From Jejuia rubra (GTDB lineage: Bacteria; Bacteroidota; Bacteroidia; Flavobacteriales; Flavobacteriaceae): DNA of 64,000 nucleotides. Position numbers and translations under genes: made by a program. The notes under the pieces were generated by a model that saw only the letters and a list, made by a program, of their open reading frames with translations, ran no database searches and was not told the DNA's origin. The first letter of the stretch is position 1. Each line of letters begins with the position of its first letter. Below, piece by piece: positions 21,258-30,914 of the stretch. The stretch covers positions 124,001-188,000 of the forward strand of contig NZ_JBHULY010000006.1 of NCBI RefSeq assembly GCF_042684665.1, given 5' to 3'.

Positions 21258-24200
21258 ATGATTGCTACAGAATCACAAAATGTTTCAAAAGAAACTAAAG
21301 GTATAACTGGCGAATTGGTCACTTTTAATAACGAAACGTATTTCAAAATTTCGAACAGTGATCAGATGCGCCCGTTTTTTATGAGTATTGTAAGCGACTC
21401 CAACCACTGGATGTTTATTTCAAGTAATGGGGGTTTAACGGCTGGTCGCAAAAATGCCGACTATTCGTTGTTTCCTTATTATACTGACGATAAGATTACT
21501 GAAATGGCCGAAATAACAGGGAGCAAAGCCATTTTTAGAGTTCATAAAAACGGAAAAACCCATTTGTGGGAACCCTTTTCCATTCGTCAGATGGGGATTT
21601 ATAATACCCAAACCAATCTGTATAAAAACCGATATGGGAATAAAATAATCTTTGAGGAAAACAATCTGGATTTAGGTTTGACTTTCAGATATGAATGGAA
21701 TTCCAGTAACCAATTCGGCTTTGTAAAAAAGTCCACTTTGATTAATAATACTGGTGATGCTGTTGAAATTTCGGTTTTAGATGGTCTTCAAAATATTTTG
21801 CCGGCAAGCGTTACGGCAGATTTACAAAATATCAGAAGTAACCTTGTCGATGCCTATAAGAAAAGTGAACTGCAAGCCGAAGTAGGCTTAGGCGTTTATG
21901 CACTAAGTTCCGTAATCGTGGATAAGGCAGAACCGAGTGAAGCTTTAAAGGCGAATATCGTATGGTCCACCGGACTGGATAATCCAACGTATTTGATTTC
22001 GTCGTTGCAGTTGGATGCATTCAGAAGAGGAAATCCTGTGGTTCAGGAAGTCGATATGAAAGCCGAAAAGGGTGCTTATTTTGTGGCTTCTCAAGTTGCT
22101 TTAGGACCTAATTCGGAAGAAAGTTGGAGGTTTGTGGCCAATGTCAACCAATCCATTTCGGACATAGTTGAAATTTCAGAATTCATTAAAAATGAATCTG
22201 ATTTGGAAACTACGCTCCAGAAAGATATTGATTTGGGTACTTCAAACCTGATAGATTTGACCGGAGCTTCTGATGGCTTGCAATTAACGGAAGATCCTCT
22301 AACCAACATGAGGCATTTTTCAAACACGCTTTTCAATATCATGCGTGGCGGTATTTTTGACGATGGCTATACAATTGAAAAAACAGATTTCTTAAAATAC
22401 ATAGCGCATGCGAACAAGGATGTTTTCAAAGAAAAGAAAGCTAGTTTAAATGTCTTGGGTGAAACCTTCACTTTGGAAGCTATTCAGAATCTTGCCGAGC
22501 AGGATGAAAACAAGGATTTCCAACGGCTGTGTTTTGAATATTTGCCCTTAAAATTCAGTAGGAGGCACGGTGATCCGAGTCGCCCATGGAACAAGTTTTC
22601 CATCAATACACGAAGCGAAGTTGACGGTTCAAAAATTTTGGATTACGAAGGCAATTGGCGCGATATTTTCCAAAATTGGGAAGCTTTGGCGCATTCCTAT
22701 CCGGAGTATATAGAGGGGATGATTCACAAGTTCTTGAATGCTACTACTTTTGAGGGCTACAACCCCTACAGAGTAACCAAAGGTGGATTTGATTGGGAGG
22801 TTATCGAGGAGCACGATCCATGGTCTTACATTGGCTATTGGGGAGATCATCAAATTATCTATTTGTTGAAATTCCTGGAATTCATTGAGAACCATTATCC
22901 TAGCAGATTGGAAAAACGTTTCAATCAGGACATTTTTGTTTATGCCAATGTGCCCTACATCATCAAAAGTTACGAGGACACTTTGAAGAATCCCAAGGAT
23001 ACGATTGATTTTGATCATAAGTTGGATCAAACGATTCACAAAAGAAGAGATGTGTTGGGTGCTGATGGCGCATTGCTATTGGATAAGAATTCAAAAATTT
23101 ACAGGGTCAATTTTATTGAAAAACTATTGGCCACGGTATTGTCTAAAATATCAAACTTCATCCCTGAAGGTGGTATTTGGTTAAACACACAGCGCCCAGA
23201 ATGGAACGATGCCAATAATGCCTTGGTGGGTAATGGTGTGTCAATGGTAACGCTTTACTATATCTATCGCTTTCTGAATTTCTTTGAGGGTGTGGTTAAA
23301 AAAGCCAGTATTTCGGAGGTTGAGGTTTCGGAAGAACTCATTGAATTTTTTAATAGCGTTTTAAATACGCTATTGGATAATGCCTCTATCTTATCTGGAG
23401 ATATTTCGGATAAAGACCGAAAAACAGTTTTGGACGGTTTAGGGTCGGCCGGAAGCATTTATAGGGAAACTATTTATGCTGAAGGGTTTTCAAATGAAAA
23501 ATCGGCACTTAGTCTTGAAGCTATTTTAGGTTTTATTGAAGTCACCAAATCCTATTTGGAACATAGTATCGATGCCAATAAGCGTGATGACGATATGTAT
23601 CACGCCTATAATTTGATGACAGTTGAAAATGAGAATGAAGTCTCGATTTCTTACCTGTCGGAAATGCTAGAGGGGCAAGTGGCTGCCCTAAGTGCGGGCT
23701 ATCTTTCACCCGCCCAAGGTCTGGGCTTATTAGATGGGTTGAAAAATAGTGCGTTGTTTAGGGAGGATCAATACAGTTATATTTTGTATCCAAACAAAGA
23801 ATTGCCTCGATTTGATAAAAAGAACAACATCCCTGCCAGTAAGGTGGAACAGTCAGCTTTGCTCAGAAAATTAATTACTGACGGCAACAGGCAGATTGTG
23901 GAAAAGGATGTGAATGGCGGTTTCCATTTCAACGGAAACTTCAACAATGCCAATAGTCTAAAAGACGCTCTGGGCAATTTAGATGATGAATATGCGCTTT
24001 TGGTCAACAAAGACGAAGCCTATTTGCTTCAGGTTTTTGAGGATATTTTCGATCATAAATCCTTTACGGGACGCTCAGGAACCTTCTTCGGATATGAAGG
24101 TTTGGGTTCTATTTATTGGCACATGGTTTCAAAATTATTGCTTGCGGTACAAGAAAATTGTGTTTCGGCTATCAATGAAAATGCAGATGATGTGGTAATC

Positions 24201-24704
24201 GGCAAACTTTTGGATCATTATTACGAAATAAATGCAGGTATCGGCGTACATAAATCACCAGAATTGTATGGTGCTTTCCCAACCGATCCTTATTCCCATA
24301 CCCCGGCAACAAAAGGGGCTCAACAGCCTGGAATGACTGGACAGGTGAAGGAGGATATTCTTAGCCGATTTGGCGAATTGGGCGTATTTGTGGAAGAGGG
24401 TCAAATCGTTTTCAAACCGAATCTGTTGCAGAAAAAGGAATTTTTGAATGCACCAAAAGTATTCCATTACACGGATGTAAATAAACAGGAGCAAAGCATT
24501 GAGATTAAAGAGGATACTTTATGTTTCACCTATTGCCAAGTGCCTATCATTTATCAGTTGTCTGAAGCAGAGGGCATACGAATCGTGTTTAATGACGGAC
24601 GAGAAATTGACGCTGATAGCCTGAGGTTAAATGCAGATGTATCCCAATCGCTTTTTGAACGAAAGGGCGAAGTGAAGGAAATTATAGTTTCCGTAAACAA
24701 ATAG
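21258..24704 (+). CDS. GH149-like beta-1,3-oligoglucan phosphorylase
   Basis: The protein is about 1148 residues from ATG 21258. The earlier ATG at 21210 lies inside the hairpin and is rejected. There is no signal peptide, so it is cytosolic. The N-terminal half is a large beta-sandwich domain of the clan GH-Q phosphorylases (IFRVHKNGKTHLWEPFSIRQ) and the C-terminal half is an (alpha/alpha)6 barrel (RPWNKFSINTR near 456, YIGYWGDHQIIYLLKF near 525, where Asp530 of GDHQ is a candidate general acid). Length and setting fit GH149, which releases glucose 1-phosphate from beta-1,3-gluco-oligosaccharides. GH94 or GH161 are less likely. Phosphorolysis would save ATP on imported laminarin oligosaccharides. 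Confidence 0.78.
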   Translation: MIATESQNVSKETKGITGELVTFNNETYFKISNSDQMRPFFMSIVSDSNHWMFISSNGGLTAGRKNADYSLFPYYTDDKITEMAEITGSKAIFRVHKNGKTHLWEPFSIRQMGIYNTQTNLYKNRYGNKIIFEENNLDLGLTFRYEWNSSNQFGFVKKSTLINNTGDAVEISVLDGLQNILPASVTADLQNIRSNLVDAYKKSELQAEVGLGVYALSSVIVDKAEPSEALKANIVWSTGLDNPTYLISSLQLDAFRRGNPVVQEVDMKAEKGAYFVASQVALGPNSEESWRFVANVNQSISDIVEISEFIKNESDLETTLQKDIDLGTSNLIDLTGASDGLQLTEDPLTNMRHFSNTLFNIMRGGIFDDGYTIEKTDFLKYIAHANKDVFKEKKASLNVLGETFTLEAIQNLAEQDENKDFQRLCFEYLPLKFSRRHGDPSRPWNKFSINTRSEVDGSKILDYEGNWRDIFQNWEALAHSYPEYIEGMIHKFLNATTFEGYNPYRVTKGGFDWEVIEEHDPWSYIGYWGDHQIIYLLKFLEFIENHYPSRLEKRFNQDIFVYANVPYIIKSYEDTLKNPKDTIDFDHKLDQTIHKRRDVLGADGALLLDKNSKIYRVNFIEKLLATVLSKISNFIPEGGIWLNTQRPEWNDANNALVGNGVSMVTLYYIYRFLNFFEGVVKKASISEVEVSEELIEFFNSVLNTLLDNASILSGDISDKDRKTVLDGLGSAGSIYRETIYAEGFSNEKSALSLEAILGFIEVTKSYLEHSIDANKRDDDMYHAYNLMTVENENEVSISYLSEMLEGQVAALSAGYLSPAQGLGLLDGLKNSALFREDQYSYILYPNKELPRFDKKNNIPASKVEQSALLRKLITDGNRQIVEKDVNGGFHFNGNFNNANSLKDALGNLDDEYALLVNKDEAYLLQVFEDIFDHKSFTGRSGTFFGYEGLGSIYWHMVSKLLLAVQENCVSAINENADDVVIGKLLDHYYEINAGIGVHKSPELYGAFPTDPYSHTPATKGAQQPGMTGQVKEDILSRFGELGVFVEEGQIVFKPNLLQKKEFLNAPKVFHYTDVNKQEQSIEIKEDTLCFTYCQVPIIYQLSEAEGIRIVFNDGREIDADSLRLNADVSQSLFERKGEVKEIIVSVNK

Positions 24705-24758
24705 AAATCAAAATATGATAAAATAACAAGAAGCCATTGACTTCTAATAGTATTACCA

Positions 24759-25973
24759 ATGCAAAAACCCAATAACAAGACCAAGACGGAAAAGCAGATT
24801 ACTGCTGCCGACATTTTAGGAAACCCTAAGTATTTGGCCATTTCGTATGGTGGCTATCGCAAGAATACGCGTGAAATTCAGCCCACTATTCCCGAGTTAA
24901 AGGAGGATATGAAAATCCTTGCGGCAATGGGTATTAAATTGTTGCGCACCTACAATGTGCAATTTGAGGAAGTCCCCAATCTGTTAAAAGCAATTAGAGA
25001 GCTGAAAACGGAAGACTCGTCTTTCGAAATGTATTTGATGTTAGGGGCCTGGATAGATTGTAAAAACGCTTGGACTGATCTAGTTCCAAACCATGAGGTA
25101 GAAAGCGAGCACAACACAGGCGAAATTGACCGAGCGGTTGCCTTAGCGCAACAGTATCCAGATATCGTAAAGATTATTGCCGTGGGTAATGAAGCTATGG
25201 TGCATTGGGCAACGAGTTATTTTGTGCGTCCTAAAGTGATACTCAAATGGGTCAATCACCTACAAAACTTGAAGAAAAAAGGTGAGTTGCCTGAGGAACT
25301 GTGGATTACCAGTTCTGATGATTTTTCATCTTGGGGAGGCGGGGACCCAGTCTATCATACTGAGGATTTGAACGATCTTATCAGAGCAGTAGATTATATT
25401 TCGATGCACACCTACCCTATGCATAATTCGCATTATAATCCCCAGTTTTGGATAGTGCCAGATGAAGAAACCCAGCTATCGGACATGGATAAAATCGAAT
25501 CGGCCATGCAACGGGCATTGTTGTTTTCGCAAAAACAATATGATGGTGTGGCTAATTATATGAGGCATTTGGGGATTAACAAACCGGTTCATATTGGAGA
25601 AACAGGGTGGGCTACATTGTCGAATGAACATTATGGGGCGGATGGTTCAAAAGCGGCCGATGAATATAAATCTGGAAGGTATTTTCAATTGATGCGGGAA
25701 TGGACAAATTATGAACGGATTTCCTGTTTTTATTTTGAAGCTTTTGATGAACCTTGGAAGGATGCGAATAATCCGTTGGGTTCTGAAAACCATTTCGGAT
25801 TAATAACCCTCAAAGGCGAAGCAAAATATGCCGTATGGGATTTGGTGGATAAAGGTGTTTTTAAAGGATTGACCAGAGATGGAAATACCATAACAAAAAC
25901 CTACAATGGTAACGAAAAAGAGCTGTTAAAGGAGGTGCATGTGCCTCCTAAGAGAGAAGAAATAACTATATAA
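24759..25973 (+). CDS. GH17 beta-1,3-glucanase, no signal peptide
   Basis: The 404-residue protein is a GH17 clan-A enzyme. The acid/base is Glu145 in AVGNEAMV and the nucleophile Glu281 in HIGETGWA. No signal peptide or lipobox is visible, so it should be cytosolic. It is a close paralogue of the next gene: both share NPxYLA(I/M)SYGGYR, MLGAWIDCKNAWTD, LWITSSD and CFYFE(A/G)FDEPWK. It lies 54 bp after the phosphorylase gene and 4 bp before its paralogue. It would hydrolyse imported beta-1,3-glucan oligosaccharides. Confidence 0.9.
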   Translation: MQKPNNKTKTEKQITAADILGNPKYLAISYGGYRKNTREIQPTIPELKEDMKILAAMGIKLLRTYNVQFEEVPNLLKAIRELKTEDSSFEMYLMLGAWIDCKNAWTDLVPNHEVESEHNTGEIDRAVALAQQYPDIVKIIAVGNEAMVHWATSYFVRPKVILKWVNHLQNLKKKGELPEELWITSSDDFSSWGGGDPVYHTEDLNDLIRAVDYISMHTYPMHNSHYNPQFWIVPDEETQLSDMDKIESAMQRALLFSQKQYDGVANYMRHLGINKPVHIGETGWATLSNEHYGADGSKAADEYKSGRYFQLMREWTNYERISCFYFEAFDEPWKDANNPLGSENHFGLITLKGEAKYAVWDLVDKGVFKGLTRDGNTITKTYNGNEKELLKEVHVPPKREEITI

Positions 25974-25977
25974 TTTG

Positions 25978-27261
25978 ATGATGAAAAAACTTTTGCTCAT
26001 ACTTTCAATCTGTTTAATGTACTCCTGTAATAATACAAAAACCAAGGATGTTAATCTACAAACACAAACAACAACACCTTTGGCGGAGGATATTTTTGGC
26101 AACCCTGAGTATTTAGCAATGTCATACGGAGGATACCGGTATGAAGATCATGGTAAAGAACCAACAATAGAACAACTTAAGGAAGATCTTAAACTATTAG
26201 CTTCCCTTAAGGTTAAGCTGCTTCGTACTTACAAAGTGCATAAACCGCAGGCCATTAATCTGTTACAGGCCATTAATGAGTTAAAAGCAGAAGATCCAAG
26301 TTTTGAAATGTATGTTATGCTTGGTGCTTGGATCGATTGTAAAAATGCATGGACAGATGGAGAGCCAGTGCATAATGAGGAGAGTGCGGCCAATGAAGCA
26401 CAGATCATCGTGACGGCACATTTAGCAAACAAATATCCAGATATCGTGAAGGCCATAGCGGTAGGAAACGAAGCCATGGTAAAATGGGCGACCACGTACT
26501 ATGTTGAGCCGTGGGTCATCCTAAAGTGGGTAAACTATCTTCAGGATTTAAAACAAAAGGGCAAGTTGTCCAAGGATTTATGGATAACCAGCTCAGATAA
26601 TTTCGCCTCTTGGGGTGGTGGTGGAGAAGAATACCATGTTGAAGACTTAAATAATTTAATCAAAGCCGTTGATTTCCTTTCAGTGCATACCTATCCAATG
26701 CACGACACCCACTATCAACCAGAGTTTTGGTTGGATCAGGAAGGTTTGGAAGGAAAAACCGATATGGAAAAAATTGAAATTTCCATGCTCAGGGCAAAAC
26801 AGTATGCTATCAACCAATATGAAAACGTAAAAAAATATATGGAAAGCCTGGGCGTAAATAAACCAATTCATATCGGGGAAACCGGATGGGCAAGTTTTTC
26901 GGATGGGCATTACGGTACCAATGGTTCAAAAGCTTGCGATGAATACAAAGAAGCATTGTATTACCAGTACATGCGGGATTGGACGAACGAAGCCAAGATG
27001 TCTTGCTTTTATTTTGAAGGGTTTGATGAGCCTTGGAAAGGAGGGCCTAACAGTGGGAATTCAGAGAAGCATTTTGGATTGTTCAAAGTTGATGGAAAAG
27101 CAAAATACGTGCTTTGGGATGAAGTGGACAAAGGGACTTTTGAAGGCTTGACCCGAAATGGAAATCCAATAACAAAAACCTATAATGGAGATAAAGAAGC
27201 ATTCATGAAGGATGTGGAAGTACCACCTACTTCAGAGGAATGGCACGCCAATAAAGAATAG
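25978..27261 (+). CDS. GH17 beta-1,3-glucanase, lipoprotein
   Basis: The protein has about 427 residues. A lipoprotein signal ends at Cys17 (CLMYSC), so it is on the outer membrane or in the periplasm. The GH17 acid/base is Glu165 (AVGNEAMV) and the nucleophile Glu301 (HIGETGWA). Three start codons lie side by side (TTG 25975, ATG 25978, ATG 25981). It is the exported twin of the cytosolic GH17 directly upstream and 9 bp upstream of the GH30 lipoprotein gene. The mature proteins align along their whole length except for the added signal and linker. Confidence 0.9.
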   Translation: MMKKLLLILSICLMYSCNNTKTKDVNLQTQTTTPLAEDIFGNPEYLAMSYGGYRYEDHGKEPTIEQLKEDLKLLASLKVKLLRTYKVHKPQAINLLQAINELKAEDPSFEMYVMLGAWIDCKNAWTDGEPVHNEESAANEAQIIVTAHLANKYPDIVKAIAVGNEAMVKWATTYYVEPWVILKWVNYLQDLKQKGKLSKDLWITSSDNFASWGGGGEEYHVEDLNNLIKAVDFLSVHTYPMHDTHYQPEFWLDQEGLEGKTDMEKIEISMLRAKQYAINQYENVKKYMESLGVNKPIHIGETGWASFSDGHYGTNGSKACDEYKEALYYQYMRDWTNEAKMSCFYFEGFDEPWKGGPNSGNSEKHFGLFKVDGKAKYVLWDEVDKGTFEGLTRNGNPITKTYNGDKEAFMKDVEVPPTSEEWHANKE

Positions 27262-27269
27262 AATTCAAA

Positions 27270-28781
27270 ATGATGAAAGCGTTAAAGTATTCCATATTAT
27301 TTATAGCGACCTTAATACTGATGAGTTGTAAAAATGAAAACAAGATATTGACCATAGAAGTTTTCGAAACTTCGGCAAAAGGCAATGCACTTTCAAAAAT
27401 CACCGAGTTTCAAAAAACAGATAGTTTGGTGACGCTAAAGCTAAATCCAGAAAAAACTTTTCAAACTATTACTGGGTTTGGCGGCGCATTTACAGAAGCC
27501 TCGGCATATTTATTAAATAAGTTGAGCAAGGAAAATCGCAAAAAAATCATTGATGCATATTTCAGTAAAGAGGGTGCCCATTATTCTTTGACAAGGACTC
27601 ACATGAATTCCTGTGATTTTTCAGTGAGCAACTATTCTTATGCCCCATTGGAAGGTGATAAAAACCTAGAGCATTTTACAATTGAAGAGGACAAAGACGA
27701 TTTGATCCCTTTCATAAAAGAGGCCATGGCCGCTTCAACCGATGGGTTTAAGATTTTTGGTTCACCATGGACTGCCCCGCCTTGGATGAAGGATAACAAC
27801 AATTGGGTTGGGGGTACATTATTGCCTGAATATTACGAGACTTGGGCTTTGTTCTTTTCAAAATATGTAGATGCTTATAAGGCCGAAGGTATTGATATTT
27901 GGGGTTTCACGGTTGAGAACGAACCGCTTGGAAATGGAAATAACTGGGAAAGTATGCATTACACTCCTGACGAAATGACCCATTTTGTTCAGAATTATTT
28001 AGGGCCAAAATTAGAGGCGGACGGCAAAGGGGATTTAAAGATTTTAGGTTACGATCAAAACAGGGAACATCTAAAAGAGTGGATAGATTCTCAGTATAAA
28101 AATGAAGAAACCTCGAAGTATTTTGATGGTACGGCCATCCACTGGTATGCAAGCACTTTCCACTATTTTCCTGAGGAATTGCAATACGCCCACAACAAGG
28201 CTCCGGACAAACTTTTAATTCAATCCGAAGCTTGTGTAGATGCCGAAATACCCGTTTGGAAAGATGATGCCTGGTACTGGAAAAAGGAAGCCACGGATTG
28301 GGGCTGGGATTGGGCACCGGAGGAAGATAAGCACAAGCACCCAAAATATGCCCCCGTTAATCGCTATGCTCGTGATATCATCGGATGTCTAAATAATTGG
28401 GTCGATGGCTGGGTAGATTGGAATATGGTTTTGGATACAAAGGGAGGGCCAAACTGGTTTAAAAACTGGTGTATTGCTCCGGTTATTGTCGCTCCCGATA
28501 AAGATGAGGTGTATTTCACCCCATTGTACTACACCATGACTCATTTTAGTAAGTATATCAGGCCAGAAGCCAAAATAATTGGATTGGAAAACTCCGATGA
28601 CAAATTAATGGCAACTGCGGCTCAAAACCCTGACGGCTCAATAGTAGTCGTTCTTTTCAATGAATTTAAAACCCCAAAAACCATAAACCTATCGCTACAT
28701 GACAAACATGTGGAATTTTCGATTGATGCACAAGCTATTCAAACGATTATAATTCCCAAGCAAGAACTAATTACTAACTAA
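27270..28781 (+). CDS. GH30 beta-1,6-glucanase-type lipoprotein
   Basis: The 503-residue protein has a lipoprotein signal (Cys20, LILMSC) and the GH30 fold. Residues 66-78 give the typical QTITGFGGAFTEA start, the acid/base is Glu218 in TVENEPL and the nucleophile Glu320 in IQSEACV. SPWTAPPWMK and the C-terminal beta-sandwich also fit. In laminarin loci this family removes beta-1,6-linked glucose side chains, leaving a linear backbone for GH16 and GH17 enzymes. A glucosylceramidase role is the family name in databases but not expected here. Confidence 0.9.
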   Translation: MMKALKYSILFIATLILMSCKNENKILTIEVFETSAKGNALSKITEFQKTDSLVTLKLNPEKTFQTITGFGGAFTEASAYLLNKLSKENRKKIIDAYFSKEGAHYSLTRTHMNSCDFSVSNYSYAPLEGDKNLEHFTIEEDKDDLIPFIKEAMAASTDGFKIFGSPWTAPPWMKDNNNWVGGTLLPEYYETWALFFSKYVDAYKAEGIDIWGFTVENEPLGNGNNWESMHYTPDEMTHFVQNYLGPKLEADGKGDLKILGYDQNREHLKEWIDSQYKNEETSKYFDGTAIHWYASTFHYFPEELQYAHNKAPDKLLIQSEACVDAEIPVWKDDAWYWKKEATDWGWDWAPEEDKHKHPKYAPVNRYARDIIGCLNNWVDGWVDWNMVLDTKGGPNWFKNWCIAPVIVAPDKDEVYFTPLYYTMTHFSKYIRPEAKIIGLENSDDKLMATAAQNPDGSIVVVLFNEFKTPKTINLSLHDKHVEFSIDAQAIQTIIIPKQELITN

Positions 28782-28791
28782 ATACAAAATT

Positions 28792-30225
28792 ATGTCTAAC
28801 GTAAAAACAGCAGCAGGCGATAGAGTGCCATTGGGCCAAAAAGCAGCCTTCGGAGCCGGCCATCTGGTTTTGAACCTGTATCCTGGAGCTCTCGGTTTCT
28901 TTATGTTCTTCCTTTTGACGGCCTTTGGAATGGATCCATTTTTAGCAGGTCTTTTAGGAGGGTTGCCAAGATTTTTTGATGCGATTACCGATCCTATTAT
29001 GGGATTCATTTCGGATAATACCAGTTCAAAATGGGGAAGGCGCAGACCTTATATCTTCGTTGGGGGTATTATCAGTGCCATCACCTTTGTGCTGCTTTGG
29101 CAACTGGATGAGAACAACTCCTCCAACTACAATTTTTGGTATTTCCTCATTATGTCCATGGTGTTCCTTATAGGCAATACCATGTTTGCCACGCCTTTGG
29201 TTGGTTTAGGGTATGAGATGACCTCAGATTACAACGAGCGTACACGACTAATGGCATTTTCCCAAACAGTGGGATTAATAGCCTGGGTAATTGTGCCCTG
29301 GTTTTGGGTCATCATTGCTGACCCTGATATTTTCGAGGATCAAGCCGAAGGTGTGCGGACCATGGCCATTTATGTGGGAATTGCCTGTTTGGTACTTGGA
29401 ATGTTACCAGCTATCTTTTGTAGAGGTATGGATTCAGGCAATATGGGGGACAGGAAACCGCTGACATTAAAAACCATTTTTTCCAACGTAAAAGATTTGT
29501 TCAAAAGTATTGGAGAAGCGGTTAAGAACAAACCTTTCATGAAATTATGTGGCGCAACATTTTTAGTTTTTAATGGGTATCAAATTGTAGCATCTTTCAG
29601 TTTCTTCATTTTTGTGTTTTATATTTTTAATGGAAGTTATGAAGCTACAGCCACATGGCCGGCGTGGTTCAGTTCCGTTGGGGCATTGGTTTCGGCATTT
29701 TTGGTGATTCCGATAGTTTCAAAAATGGCTACCAAATGGGGCAAAAAGAAAGCATTTATCATTTCAACGGCGCTTTCAATTGTGGGTTATGCCTTAAAAT
29801 GGTGGTCTTTTACACCAGATAATGTGTGGTTGTCCTTTATACCAATTCCATTGATGTCCTTTGGTTTAGGAAGCTTGTTCACCTTGATGATGAGTATGAC
29901 TGCTGATGTATGTGATTTGGATGAATTGGTTAATGGCATGCCTAGGAAAGAAGGCACCTTCGGAGCTTTGTACTGGTGGGTTGTAAAACTTGGGCAAGGC
30001 TTGGCATTGGTTTTGGGAGGCCTTGTTTTGAGCATGATAGGATTTGATGGCAATGCGGCCACACAAACCGCAGATACACTGACCAAACTGAGAATTGCGG
30101 ATATAGTGATTCCCGTGGTAACCGCTGGATTGGCTATTTGGGTGATGTGGAAATATAGCCTAACGGAAGAAAGAGCTAAAGAGATTAAATCTGAATTGGA
30201 AGAGAGAAGAGGCGTACTTAAATAG
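28792..30225 (+). CDS. GPH-family sugar transporter (MFS) 1
   Basis: The 477-residue protein has about 12 membrane helices and the glycoside-pentoside-hexuronide signature near the N-terminus: DAITDPIMGFISD followed by WGRRRPYI. C-terminal LNELVNG-type block (DLDELVNGMPRKEGTFGALY) also fits. It should import mono- or oligosaccharides with a cation. It starts 10 bp after the GH30 gene. A homologue (31932-33377) with the same motifs is two genes downstream, each followed by a short soluble GH17. Confidence 0.9.
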   Translation: MSNVKTAAGDRVPLGQKAAFGAGHLVLNLYPGALGFFMFFLLTAFGMDPFLAGLLGGLPRFFDAITDPIMGFISDNTSSKWGRRRPYIFVGGIISAITFVLLWQLDENNSSNYNFWYFLIMSMVFLIGNTMFATPLVGLGYEMTSDYNERTRLMAFSQTVGLIAWVIVPWFWVIIADPDIFEDQAEGVRTMAIYVGIACLVLGMLPAIFCRGMDSGNMGDRKPLTLKTIFSNVKDLFKSIGEAVKNKPFMKLCGATFLVFNGYQIVASFSFFIFVFYIFNGSYEATATWPAWFSSVGALVSAFLVIPIVSKMATKWGKKKAFIISTALSIVGYALKWWSFTPDNVWLSFIPIPLMSFGLGSLFTLMMSMTADVCDLDELVNGMPRKEGTFGALYWWVVKLGQGLALVLGGLVLSMIGFDGNAATQTADTLTKLRIADIVIPVVTAGLAIWVMWKYSLTEERAKEIKSELEERRGVLK

Positions 30226-30259
30226 TAATATGGAAATTAAATAAACAAACTAAAATAAA

Positions 30260-30892
30260 ATGTCAACAAAAGTATTAATCATAATAGGAGTTGCTCTGCT
30301 GGTCATTGCACTTCTTAGCGGCATAAAAACTAACTCCGGCAAAAGGCTGTTGAGTATAAAGCTTGGAGTGATTTTAGGTGCGATAGGAATTTTATTGATG
30401 ATATATGCAAGTTATTCGTCAAACTTGGTGAACTATAATAGACAGATAGAACAGGTTTCCATTGGAAATAAGCTTAGCATTGAAGGCCCGGTAAAATCGA
30501 CACAAGTGATTTCACCAATAGATAAAGACTCAGTGGATTGCAGAATTTTAACAATGGGCGTGTATCCTGAGGCTAACAAAAATGATATTTGGGTATTGAT
30601 CAGGCCAACGGACGATCGCTATTATCCGCAGTCTGATCATACCAATACTTCCTATAAAAGAGACGGCGAATGGCAAGTAGTCACGCGTTTTGGAGGAGAT
30701 TTGGGGGAGGCTTACGATCTAATTGTTTATGAAGCTGATGCACAAGCCTCGCAATTCTTTAGTGCCACGATCGAAAAATGGAAAAAGAACGAGGACTACC
30801 CGGGATTGCAACTGGCAGAATTGCCTGCTGGTGCAAAGGAAGTGGATCGAATCAAAATCTATACAAGGAAAAATTGTAGAGGTGTATTTTAA
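30260..30892 (+). CDS. Small membrane protein of unknown function in the PUL
   Basis: I do not recognise this 210-residue protein. Two membrane helices (about 4-22 and 33-52) are followed by a soluble domain of about 150 residues with mixed beta strands (IGNKLSIEGPVKSTQVIS, DIWVLIRPTDDRYYPQ). No lipobox or catalytic motif is seen. It sits between transporter 1 and a soluble GH17, with gaps of 34 and 22 bp, so it is very likely transcribed with them. It could be a transporter partner or a carbohydrate-binding membrane protein; both are guesses. Confidence 0.78.
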   Translation: MSTKVLIIIGVALLVIALLSGIKTNSGKRLLSIKLGVILGAIGILLMIYASYSSNLVNYNRQIEQVSIGNKLSIEGPVKSTQVISPIDKDSVDCRILTMGVYPEANKNDIWVLIRPTDDRYYPQSDHTNTSYKRDGEWQVVTRFGGDLGEAYDLIVYEADAQASQFFSATIEKWKKNEDYPGLQLAELPAGAKEVDRIKIYTRKNCRGVF

Positions 30893-30914
30893 AATAAAAT
30901 AAAAAAATTGGAAA

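Noticed and set aside
25931..25948. Near-palindrome GGAGGTGCATGTGCCTCC
   Set aside because: It lies inside the GH17 coding sequence and encodes a segment conserved with the paralogue, so no regulatory role is supported.
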